A stretch of 64,000 nt of DNA from positions 1 to 64,000 of the forward strand of contig NZ_BJYL01000007.1 in the NCBI RefSeq assembly GCF_007991495.1. The letters run 5' to 3'. Position numbers and translations under genes: made by a program. This document shows positions 56,961 to 64,000 of the stretch, piece by piece; within the stretch, counting starts at the first letter, position 1; each line of letters begins with the position of its first letter. The notes beneath the pieces were generated by a model that was not told the DNA's origin, did not search any database, and worked only from the letters and a program-made list of their open reading frames with translations. The DNA is from Sporosarcina luteola (GTDB lineage: Bacteria; Bacillota; Bacilli; Bacillales_A; Planococcaceae).

Positions 56961-57602
56961 TTGAATGATTTGTTAATTATTGGTTTTAGAACCGTTTTCT
57001 TGTATGTGCTCATTTTAATCATTCTCCGTGTGATGGGGAAGCGTGAAGTTGGAGAATTAGGCGTCGTTGATGTCGTCGTGTTCATCATCATGGCGGAAGT
57101 GGTTGCTTTTGCTCTCGATTCACCAGACCAAAAATTAAGTCACTCCATATTGCCTATGCTCATTCTTTTAGCGATCCAGCTATTGACGTCATTCTTTTCC
57201 TTGAAGAGCAAAAAATTCAGGGATCTCGTAGATGGAGATCCGACGCTGATCATCCAAGACGGCATCATAAAAGAAGAGGAAATGAGAAAGCAACGATACA
57301 ATTTGGATGACCTGTTCCAACAGCTTCGCGAACAGCAAGTCGGTTCAATACGTGATGTATCCTATGCTTTCTTGGAGCCATCCGGGAATTTATCTGTGTT
57401 CACACGCGATGTAACACAGCCGGTACTTGCACTTATTTCCGATGGGATCATTCAAATCCGTCATGTCCAATTGATTGGTAAATCGGAAGAATGGCTCATC
57501 CAAGGCTTAAAAGATCAAGGCGTAAATGATGTGAATCAAGTTTTTTACTGTTCATATGAAGAAGGGACACTCCATTTTCAACTAAAAGAGGAGTATCAAT
57601 AA
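56961..57602 (+). CDS. DUF421 membrane protein (YetF/YrbG family)
   Basis: The 213-residue product has three N-terminal membrane helices (about residues 5-80), followed by two cytosolic DUF421-type beta domains. These include KREVGELGVVDVVVF (about 27-41) and the RDVSYAFLEPSGNLSVF segment (about 132-148). Family members occur widely in spore formers, and some affect germinant responses; no precise function is established from sequence. The start is TTG at 56961, after GGGGAGGA. Its last seven bases overlap the convergent spoVB 3' end. Confidence 0.85.
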   Translation: MNDLLIIGFRTVFLYVLILIILRVMGKREVGELGVVDVVVFIIMAEVVAFALDSPDQKLSHSILPMLILLAIQLLTSFFSLKSKKFRDLVDGDPTLIIQDGIIKEEEMRKQRYNLDDLFQQLREQQVGSIRDVSYAFLEPSGNLSVFTRDVTQPVLALISDGIIQIRHVQLIGKSEEWLIQGLKDQGVNDVNQVFYCSYEEGTLHFQLKEEYQ

Positions 57603-59113
57603 ATTTTAGTTAGCCTTTTAAGCATGAGGACATCATTTTTCTTAATTTGACCGAATAGCAACAGAATGATCAGAAGGAATCCCGTCGTAATTAAGCACTC
57701 AACCAGTAAACCGAACTGACCGATTGGGATGAAAATCGGGCGCATGACCGCGGTCATGATGAAAGATACATATGGCAAAGCAAACATTGTAAAACCTGCA
57801 GCGGCAGCCTTGTTCTTCCGTAATGTAGCAATATGTAGGAAGGACGTGACAAGTACACCGAAGCCGATGGCGAGTACTGCGCCAGTTTCTTGCAGTCCCG
57901 GCTGTGATGCTAAAACGAACATGACCCCCAATTTTGCAATTCCGCCATATACTGAATTCATCATTCCTGCTTTTGCGTCATTGGTCGCCTGTAAAATAGA
58001 ATACAAAGGTCCCTGGATGTAGTAAAAGAAAAAGACAGGTGCAAGCAAAGACATATATGAACCGCCTTCTGTAATGTGGAACAGCTTTTCAGCAAGCGCC
58101 TGTCCGTGGACATAAAAAACCGCAGCTGCAAATGCGCCTGTCAAAGCGGATAGGCGTAAAGCCAAATGGATTCGTTCCTGCAACTTCTTTTTATTGCTCG
58201 AAGCGGCAGCGCCACTCACTGCCGGCACAAGCACGACAGACAAGGCGTAAGGAATGAATGAAGGGAAGAGCAGTAACGGGATGAGTACCCCAGAAATGAC
58301 CCCGTAGAGCGATGTAGCAGCTACTGCCCCGACTCCCGCCAATGAAAGTGCGCGCAAAAAGATGATTGGCTCCAAAAACCAAGTGAACGTGCCGAATAAT
58401 CTGCTTCCTGAAGAAGGAAGAGCAATTGAAAGAAGAGGCTCCATTGGAAACTTCTCTTTCTTTTGAACAGGATTTCTTTCCTGTTTTTTATGCTGATGAT
58501 ATTTAAACCATAGATAACAAGCTGAAAGACCTTCCGCGATTAGAGTAATGCCCATTGCGTAAGCGGCGTTCATTGCGCTGTTGTCAGGTGTCAGGAACAT
58601 TGGCAGCATCCAAGTTATTAAAGCAATCCGGCAAATTTGTTCAATTATTTGGGACCAAGCTGTTTCTTCAATCCTGACAATCCCTTGGAAATACCCTCGG
58701 ATCAGCCCGCAAGCCGCAGCAATCGGTATGATCGCGATTCCGACGTATAATGTCGTGGAGGACGCCGCATTGCCTAATAGTGTTTCAGATAGAAAAGGGA
58801 TAAATAAAATTGACAAGGGTAAGAAAACGATCCCCGTAAAGATCGTAATGACAGTTGCTGTCCTCATGACTGCAGGCAACTTCGCAGATTCACCCTTTGC
58901 CTTTAATTCCGCAATCACCTTTGCGACAGCGATAGGAACACCTAATTGGACAAGTGATAGGAAGAAAATAAAAGCAGGATAGGCTGTCATATAGATACCT
59001 ACAGCTTCTTCACCTGCAACCCGCATGAACTGAATGCGGTAGACGAATCCTAATAACTTTGTCATGAATACGGCAATCATTAGTATGGCAGTTCCACGAA
59101 TAAAAGTGGACAT
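57596..59113 (-). CDS. spoVB: SpoVB, stage V sporulation polysaccharide/lipid flippase-like protein
   Basis: SpoVB is a MATE/MurJ-superfamily (polysaccharide transporter) membrane protein needed for spore cortex synthesis. The 505-residue product has about 14 hydrophobic segments and no signal peptide. The start at 59113 has AAGGAG nine to ten bases upstream on the minus strand. It is convergent with the DUF421 gene and divergent from the comN-like gene, exactly as in B. subtilis. No terminator separates it from the DUF421 gene. Confidence 0.93.
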   Translation of the reverse strand: MSTFIRGTAILMIAVFMTKLLGFVYRIQFMRVAGEEAVGIYMTAYPAFIFFLSLVQLGVPIAVAKVIAELKAKGESAKLPAVMRTATVITIFTGIVFLPLSILFIPFLSETLLGNAASSTTLYVGIAIIPIAAACGLIRGYFQGIVRIEETAWSQIIEQICRIALITWMLPMFLTPDNSAMNAAYAMGITLIAEGLSACYLWFKYHQHKKQERNPVQKKEKFPMEPLLSIALPSSGSRLFGTFTWFLEPIIFLRALSLAGVGAVAATSLYGVISGVLIPLLLFPSFIPYALSVVLVPAVSGAAASSNKKKLQERIHLALRLSALTGAFAAAVFYVHGQALAEKLFHITEGGSYMSLLAPVFFFYYIQGPLYSILQATNDAKAGMMNSVYGGIAKLGVMFVLASQPGLQETGAVLAIGFGVLVTSFLHIATLRKNKAAAAGFTMFALPYVSFIMTAVMRPIFIPIGQFGLLVECLITTGFLLIILLLFGQIKKNDVLMLKRLTKIY

Positions 59114-59127
59114 TCATAAACAACTCC

Positions 59128-59156
59128 TTCTCAATTCCGGTCATTTCGTTTACACT
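59128..59156 (+). promoter_or_regulatory. Candidate promoter for comN-like gene
   Basis: TTCTCA at 59128-59133 and TACACT at 59151-59156 are 17 bases apart, upstream of the comN-like start at 59211. It lies inside the spoVB upstream region on the opposite strand. Confidence 0.35.
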
Positions 59157-59210
59157 AAATCTATGCATAGGTTTGTCTATTTACGACTGAACGGGAAAGG
59201 AATGGGGAAG

Positions 59211-59537
59211 GTGACGACGATTCAATTCGAACAACTATTCAATCATGCGATGCCGGCAATCCAGAGTAAGCGGAACGAATTTCGTTTATATGGCTATTCA
59301 ACAGTTACTAACGAAGAGATTTGGAAATACTGCATTCGAAAGAAATGGCGGAAGAAAAATGTTTCAACGATGCGCATTCATGAAATTGTGAATGGGGTTC
59401 TTAGATTGACTCCGGCCGAATTCATGACATACACACAAATTGAGGAACAAAGAGATTCCAACTGGTTTACAGATTTGAATAGCGATGAATTGCAATTGCT
59501 GTTATCACCAAAAAAAACGGAAGAAACATCGAATTGA
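59211..59537 (+). CDS. comN: ComN-like post-transcriptional regulator
   Basis: ComN (YrzD) is a small protein reported to promote comE transcript accumulation and to bind DivIVA in B. subtilis. The 108-residue product is mostly helical, with a KRNEFRLYGYSTVTNEEIW segment typical of the family (about residues 17-35) and a basic KKWRKKN patch. The start is uncertain: GTG at 59211 has AAAGGA at 59196-59201, while ATG at 59202 overlaps that site. An in-frame ATG also exists far upstream. Its location between spoVB and secDF agrees with B. subtilis. Confidence 0.75.
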   Translation: MTTIQFEQLFNHAMPAIQSKRNEFRLYGYSTVTNEEIWKYCIRKKWRKKNVSTMRIHEIVNGVLRLTPAEFMTYTQIEEQRDSNWFTDLNSDELQLLLSPKKTEETSN

Positions 59538-59656
59538 ACATCACCCGACTATTTGACAGATTGTATTCATTGGCTCATAATTGGAGTGTTGTATTTTCTT
59601 AAAAACTGTACATAGCATTCGTCTTAGAGCTCCACGTACAGAGGGGGAACTGATTT

Positions 59657-61924
59657 ATGAAAAAAAGAAGCCGGATTGTAGCGTTCTTATTATTGCTAGT
59701 CATGTTAGGCTCTTTAATAGGTGCAACATCCAAACCAATTATAAAAGATGTACGGCTCGGTCTCGATCTACAAGGAGGCTTTGAAGTTCTTTATGAAGTT
59801 CAGCCGCTAAAAGAAGGGCAGAAGATCACGGAAGACACTGTCACGGATACTGCGGGTGCTTTACGAAATCGTGTTGACGTACTCGGTGTTAGTGAACCAA
59901 GCATCCAAGTTGAATCGAATAACCGGATCCGTGTTCAATTGGCCGGGGTTGAAGATCAGGAATCAGCTCGTGAGCTATTATCGACACAAGCGAATCTGAC
60001 ATTCAGAGACGCCGATGATAACTTGATGTTGGACGGTACTGATTTGAAAGAAGGAAAAGCGAAAGCGAACTTCGGAGAAACAGGAAATCCGGTCGTAACG
60101 TTGGAAATGAAAGATCCTGACAAATTTGGTGAAGTAACTGCTGAAATTAAAGCAAAAGCTCCTGAAAACGTTATGGTCATCTGGATGGACTTTGAAGAGG
60201 GTGTCGATTCATACAAAGAGGAAAGAATGAAGGAAAAACCGAAATTCATTTCCGCGCCTTTTGTAAGTCAAGTTATCAATTCGTCCAATGTTGAAATTTC
60301 AGGAAACTTCACTGTTGAAGAAACAAAGAGCTTATCAGGCATTTTGAATGCCGGGGCACTTCCAGTCCATCTTGAAGAAATTTATTCAACTTCAGTTGGT
60401 GCTCAATTCGGAGCACAGGCGTTGGATAAAACAATTTTGGCTGGAATCGTCGGTATCGCTTTAATCTTCATTTTCATGTTGATTTATTACCGTATTCCAG
60501 GATTTGTGGCTGTCGTCACATTGTCTGTCTATATCTATTTAATCCTATTTGTCTTCACAGGTATTAATGGGGTTCTTACACTTCCTGGTATTGCCGCACT
60601 TATGTTGGGGGTCGGTATGGCGGTCGATGCCAACATTCTGACCTATGAGCGTATAAAGGAAGAATTGCGAGTCGGCAAATCGGTGAAAACGGCATTCTCG
60701 GTTGGTGCGAAATCCGCATTCACAGCTATTTTAGATGCCAATATCACGACTTTGCTTGCGGCTGTCGTCCTTTTCATCTTTGGGACAAGCTCTGTCAAAG
60801 GATTTGCGACAATGCTCATTATCAGTATCCTTGTCAGCTTCTTGACTGCAGTATGGGGATCACGACTGTTGCTCGGGCTTATTGTCCATAGTGGCATGTT
60901 AGACGGTAAGACAGGATTATTCGGCATCTCGAAGAAAAGGGTGCACGCTCCGGAAGAAGATGTGGATACTCTTGATTTGACAACGAAGTTCGATCGTTTT
61001 GACTTTGTTCATGCACGCAAGAAGTTCTATGTCATTTCGATGATATTGATTATTGCTGGTATTATTGTTTTAGGGGTCTTTAAATTAAACTTGGGTATTG
61101 ACTTTGCAGGGGGTACACGTGTTGAAATCTTATCGGACACACCTGTAACAGCTGAGGAAATCTCAAATACGCTTGAAAAAATTGGCCACCCAGCAACGGA
61201 TATTGTTATTTCCGGTGATACGAACAACATTGGTGTTGTACGTTATAAAGAGGAATTTAAGCAAGAAACCGTTAATAAGTTTAAAAAGGATCTAGAAGCT
61301 CATTACGGTGCAGATCCGAATATTTCAACAGTTTCAAATAAGGTTGGTAAAGAACTCGCGAAAAATGCTTTAAAAGCATTGCTAGTTGCTGCACTTGGAA
61401 TCATCATCTATGTTGCATTCCGTTTTGAATGGCGGATGGGTGTTTCCTCTATCATCGGTTTAATCCATGACGCATTCTTCATGGTCGCCGTATTCAGTAT
61501 TACACGCCTTGAAGTGGATATCACCTTCATCGCCGCTGTCCTAACAATTGTTGGTTATTCCATCAATGATACGATTGTCACATTCGACCGGATACGGGAG
61601 AATATGAACAAGATCGGCAAAATCAATGATGAAAAACAATTGGCCGATATCGTCAATAAATCACTACGACAAACATTGGGACGCTCGGTGAATACAGTAT
61701 TGACTGTCATTTTCGTTGTCGTGGCATTGATTGTGCTCGGCGCAGAGGCAATTCGTCCATTCTCGATTGCATTGCTGATCGGTTTATTAGCCGGAACGTA
61801 TTCTTCCATTTTCATCTCAGCGCAGATTTGGTTTGATTTGAAGAAGAAGGAATTAACAAAGTCTGGCGGCTTAAAAGTGGATAAAGAGAAAAAACAATGG
61901 GGTTCTGACGAGCCGGTTGTCTGA
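59657..61924 (+). CDS. secDF: SecDF, fused protein-export membrane protein
   Basis: SecDF uses the proton gradient to aid late steps of Sec export. The 755-residue product fuses SecD and SecF. The SecD half has the LGLDLQGG motif (near residue 35), a large extracytoplasmic domain (about 60-255) and six membrane segments. The SecF half begins after about residue 440, with LGIDFAGGTRVEI (near 482) and six more segments. Fusion is normal in Bacillus. The ATG at 59657 follows GAGGGGG. A terminator follows. Confidence 0.96.
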   Translation: MKKRSRIVAFLLLLVMLGSLIGATSKPIIKDVRLGLDLQGGFEVLYEVQPLKEGQKITEDTVTDTAGALRNRVDVLGVSEPSIQVESNNRIRVQLAGVEDQESARELLSTQANLTFRDADDNLMLDGTDLKEGKAKANFGETGNPVVTLEMKDPDKFGEVTAEIKAKAPENVMVIWMDFEEGVDSYKEERMKEKPKFISAPFVSQVINSSNVEISGNFTVEETKSLSGILNAGALPVHLEEIYSTSVGAQFGAQALDKTILAGIVGIALIFIFMLIYYRIPGFVAVVTLSVYIYLILFVFTGINGVLTLPGIAALMLGVGMAVDANILTYERIKEELRVGKSVKTAFSVGAKSAFTAILDANITTLLAAVVLFIFGTSSVKGFATMLIISILVSFLTAVWGSRLLLGLIVHSGMLDGKTGLFGISKKRVHAPEEDVDTLDLTTKFDRFDFVHARKKFYVISMILIIAGIIVLGVFKLNLGIDFAGGTRVEILSDTPVTAEEISNTLEKIGHPATDIVISGDTNNIGVVRYKEEFKQETVNKFKKDLEAHYGADPNISTVSNKVGKELAKNALKALLVAALGIIIYVAFRFEWRMGVSSIIGLIHDAFFMVAVFSITRLEVDITFIAAVLTIVGYSINDTIVTFDRIRENMNKIGKINDEKQLADIVNKSLRQTLGRSVNTVLTVIFVVVALIVLGAEAIRPFSIALLIGLLAGTYSSIFISAQIWFDLKKKELTKSGGLKVDKEKKQWGSDEPVV

Positions 61925-61962
61925 TGAAAGATTGGATTGGCTGACGTTTCAACCTATAAAGG

Positions 61963-61997
61963 AACAGGGTATACTTCGTGTATATCCTGTTTTTTTT
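61963..61997 (+). terminator. Terminator after secDF
   Basis: ACAGGGTATAC at 61964-61974 pairs imperfectly with GTATATCCTGT at 61980-61990, followed by a long T run. It ends before the LapA-domain gene's binding site. Confidence 0.85.
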
Positions 61998-62023
61998 ATG
62001 CATTGGGAAGGAAGGTGAGATTG

Positions 62024-62362
62024 ATGAAGATGCAATGGTCTTTAATTTTAAGTATTCTTTTTGCGATTATCATCGCTGTTTTTGCAATCTTAAACGTGGA
62101 GCCTGTACAGGTGAACTTCTTATTCGTTAAGACGGAAATGCCACTCATACTAGTCATTTTATTCACAGCGCTCTTAGGAGCCGCGATAAGCGGATTCATG
62201 GCCATGTTCCGTTCCATCCGTTCTCATCGTCATATTAACGAATTGAAAAAAGAAATGACCGCCAAAGAAATCCTCATCGCCTCGCAACAAAATGAAATCG
62301 CCGCCTTGCAACATGTTGATGGACCGTCACCGACAGATGAAAATATAAAAGAAGCAGAATAG
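62024..62362 (+). CDS. LapA-domain small membrane protein (YrvD-like)
   Basis: The 112-residue product has two membrane helices (about residues 5-25 and 40-62), joined by a short NVEPVQVNF loop typical of LapA/DUF1049 proteins. A cytosolic coiled coil (about 70-100) follows. E. coli LapA helps LPS assembly, but that role cannot apply in a cell without an outer membrane. Its position before recJ matches B. subtilis yrvD. The ATG at 62024 follows AAGGAAGGTGA. Confidence 0.8.
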   Translation: MKMQWSLILSILFAIIIAVFAILNVEPVQVNFLFVKTEMPLILVILFTALLGAAISGFMAMFRSIRSHRHINELKKEMTAKEILIASQQNEIAALQHVDGPSPTDENIKEAE

Positions 62363-62365
62363 GCT

Positions 62366-62397
62366 AAGCATCCTTCGTTGGAAGAGGATGCTTTTTT
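62366..62397 (+). terminator. Terminator between LapA-domain gene and recJ
   Basis: AAGCATCC at 62366-62373 pairs with GGATGCTT at 62386-62393, followed by a T run. Confidence 0.88.
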
Positions 62398-62526
62398 AAG
62401 TTTATTGGAGGTGAAGGAGGCCGCCTGAAACGAAATTCAACATTTGAATATTCTATAGTAACACGATTAATCTACTTTAATTTCTTCCAATCGGCGTATT
62501 TCCTTTCAGTGGCCTCTTTCATCCTT

Positions 62527-62532
62527 TATAAT
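62527..62532 (+). promoter_or_regulatory. Candidate -10 element of recJ
   Basis: A perfect TATAAT lies 24 bases before the recJ start codon. No convincing -35 is visible at 17 bases. The stretch 62398-62556 otherwise holds no gene. Confidence 0.4.
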
Positions 62533-62556
62533 GAACATTAAAGGATGTGACACATT

Positions 62557-64000
62557 GTGATAGAGTCGATGAAAATGTGGACGATCAACCGTCCGGATGA
62601 GGAAATCGTCCAATTATTCATGAAAGAACTTAGCATCCCCTCCATCCACGCAAAAATCCTAGTTTCCAGAGGAATAACTGATGTTGAACAAGCTAAGTCT
62701 TTTTTACATATGGATACGAGTAGCCTTCATGATCCTTACTTGCTTTATGATATGGAAAAGGCAGTCAATCGCATCATGCAAGCAATCGATTCAAATGAAT
62801 TGATTACGGTTTATGGAGATTACGATGCAGATGGTGTGACGAGTGTGACGGTGCTTACAACGGCGCTTGAGCAACTTGGAGCAAATGTCAATTTCGTCAT
62901 TCCGAATCGATTTGAACACGGCTATGGACCGAATGTAGAGTTATTTAAAACGTTGAATGAAGCGGGAACGTCACTTATCATTACTGTCGATAACGGAATT
63001 TCTGGTTTAGAAGCAGCAGATTACGCCAAGTCTGTTGGCATGGATATTATCGTGACGGATCACCATGAGATCGGAGCAGAATTGCCAAATGCAGATGCAA
63101 TTATTCATCCAAGGCACCCTTCAGGAAACTATCCTTTTGGCGAGTTGGCAGGGGTGGGTGTTGCGTTTAAATTGGCTTGTGCATTATTAGGTGAAATCCC
63201 TGACGAACTGTATGAGATAGCTGCGATTGGTACAGTCGCCGATCTCGTTCCGCTGCAAGATGAGAACAGGTTCATCGTCAAAGAAGGGATCAGGCGCATG
63301 AGGAAGTCGAAACGCCCCGTATTTCAAGCGCTTTCAAAAGTTAGTGGCACGGAGCAATCCAGCCTTACGGAAGAATCATTAGGATTTATGATTGGTCCGA
63401 GATTGAATGCGCCAGGACGTCTTGGAAGTGCCAATCCTGCTGTGCATCTCTTAAAGTCGGATGATCCAATGGAGGCAATGTCAATTGCCGAGCAATTAGA
63501 CGCATTGAATAAAGAGAGACAAGCGCTCGTTACCAATATAGCGAATGAGGCGGAACAAGCAATGGCTGACATGTATGGCGACATGCTGCCGTTCGTCATC
63601 GTCATTGCAGGCGTTGGCTGGAATCCGGGAGTCGTCGGCATTGTCGCTTCTCGATTGACCGAGAAGTATTATAGGCCTTCCATCGTTTTGTCCATTGATC
63701 TTGAGTCAGGGGTCGCAAAAGGTTCCGGACGTAGTATTGCAGGTTTTGATTTATTCAAGGAGCTATCAAAGAACGCTGACTTGCTTCCTCATTTCGGAGG
63801 GCATGAAATGGCAGCAGGAATGTCACTTTCAGTAGAAGATGTAGTCAAACTCCGTAGTCGTTTGAATGATCAAGGGAAGTTACAGTTAACGGATGAGATG
63901 CTGACTCCTCGGTTACAAATTGACGTGCCGCTTGAAATCGGAGAAATCGATGTTGATGTATTAGAAGGATTGGAGCTATTACGTCCTTTTGGTATGTCGT
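62557..64000 (+). CDS. recJ: RecJ single-strand-specific 5'-3' exonuclease (5' part, cut by window end)
   Basis: RecJ degrades single-stranded DNA in recombination and mismatch repair. About 481 codons are visible without a stop codon. The catalytic DHH-family motifs are present: YGDYDADGVTSVT (near residue 87), ITVDNGISG and VTDHHE (near 146-170), GVGVAFKLA (near 200) and, later, the DHHA1-type GGHEMAAG (near 411). The start is taken as GTG at 62557, after AAAGGA at 62540-62545; an in-frame ATG at 62569 is possible. It is the last gene in the window and runs off the edge. Confidence 0.93.
   Translation, partial: MIESMKMWTINRPDEEIVQLFMKELSIPSIHAKILVSRGITDVEQAKSFLHMDTSSLHDPYLLYDMEKAVNRIMQAIDSNELITVYGDYDADGVTSVTVLTTALEQLGANVNFVIPNRFEHGYGPNVELFKTLNEAGTSLIITVDNGISGLEAADYAKSVGMDIIVTDHHEIGAELPNADAIIHPRHPSGNYPFGELAGVGVAFKLACALLGEIPDELYEIAAIGTVADLVPLQDENRFIVKEGIRRMRKSKRPVFQALSKVSGTEQSSLTEESLGFMIGPRLNAPGRLGSANPAVHLLKSDDPMEAMSIAEQLDALNKERQALVTNIANEAEQAMADMYGDMLPFVIVIAGVGWNPGVVGIVASRLTEKYYRPSIVLSIDLESGVAKGSGRSIAGFDLFKELSKNADLLPHFGGHEMAAGMSLSVEDVVKLRSRLNDQGKLQLTDEMLTPRLQIDVPLEIGEIDVDVLEGLELLRPFGMS

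Noticed and set aside
57729-58982. Plus-strand frames inside spoVB
   Set aside because: They mirror the spoVB coding sequence, have no binding sites and encode no recognisable domain.
62404-62445. GGAGGCCGCCTGAAACG resembling part of repeat family A
   Set aside because: The match is short and lacks the flanking modules; it may be a degenerate copy but cannot be supported.

Overview
The window is a chromosomal segment of an endospore-forming, low-GC Gram-positive bacterium of the Bacillales. The gene order follows the Bacillus subtilis tig-clpX-lon-hem-valS-folC-maf-radC-mre-min-spoIVF-rplU-obg-pheA-safA-ruv-tgt-spoVB-secDF-recJ backbone almost block for block. The sporulation genes spo0B, spoIVFA, spoIVFB, spoVB, safA and a spoVID-like gene are all present. 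Missing lonB, ysxD and bofC, short spoVID and spoIVFB products, and family-specific intergenic repeats suggest Planococcaceae, perhaps Sporosarcina. That placement is inference; no rRNA is present to confirm it.

Layout. 0.1-7 kb: a TPR protein, trigger factor, ClpX, LonA and the ribosome-assembly GTPase YsxC (protein quality control). 7-13.5 kb: the hemAXCDBL operon, making uroporphyrinogen precursors from glutamyl-tRNA. 13.6-17.5 kb: a short SpoVID-like protein, a small antisense membrane-protein gene, and valS behind a valine T-box. 17.5-20.5 kb: two overlapping ATP-grasp ligase genes divergent from folC.

20.5-35.2 kb is the main accessory block. It holds two tandem membrane GAF-GGDEF diguanylate cyclases, then AT-rich minor pilin genes, a secreted VanW/G5-like protein, and pilB, pilT, pilC, a major pilin, pilM, pilN, pilO and pilD. 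This is a full monoderm type IV pilus locus, with a retraction ATPase, sitting where B. subtilis has only comC. The extension ATPase begins with a c-di-GMP-binding-type (MshEN) motif pair, so the neighbouring cyclases may control pilus assembly.

35.2-44 kb: a SpoIIB-like protein, maf, and radC split by a 2.48-kb group II intron with an intact RT-maturase-HNH protein, then mreBCD and minCD. 44-50 kb: spoIVFAB, the L21 leader with rplU-prp-rpmA, spo0B, obg, pheB and pheA. 50-64 kb: a SafA-like LysM coat protein, a CotS-like kinase-fold protein, ruvAB, queA-tgt-yajC, a DUF421 protein, spoVB (opposite strand), comN, secDF, a LapA-domain protein and the 5' part of recJ, cut by the window end.

The strongest leads are the probable c-di-GMP/type IV pilus module, the intron that must be spliced to give RadC, the CBS-less SpoIVFB, the LysM-less SpoVID, and two families of dispersed intergenic repeats.
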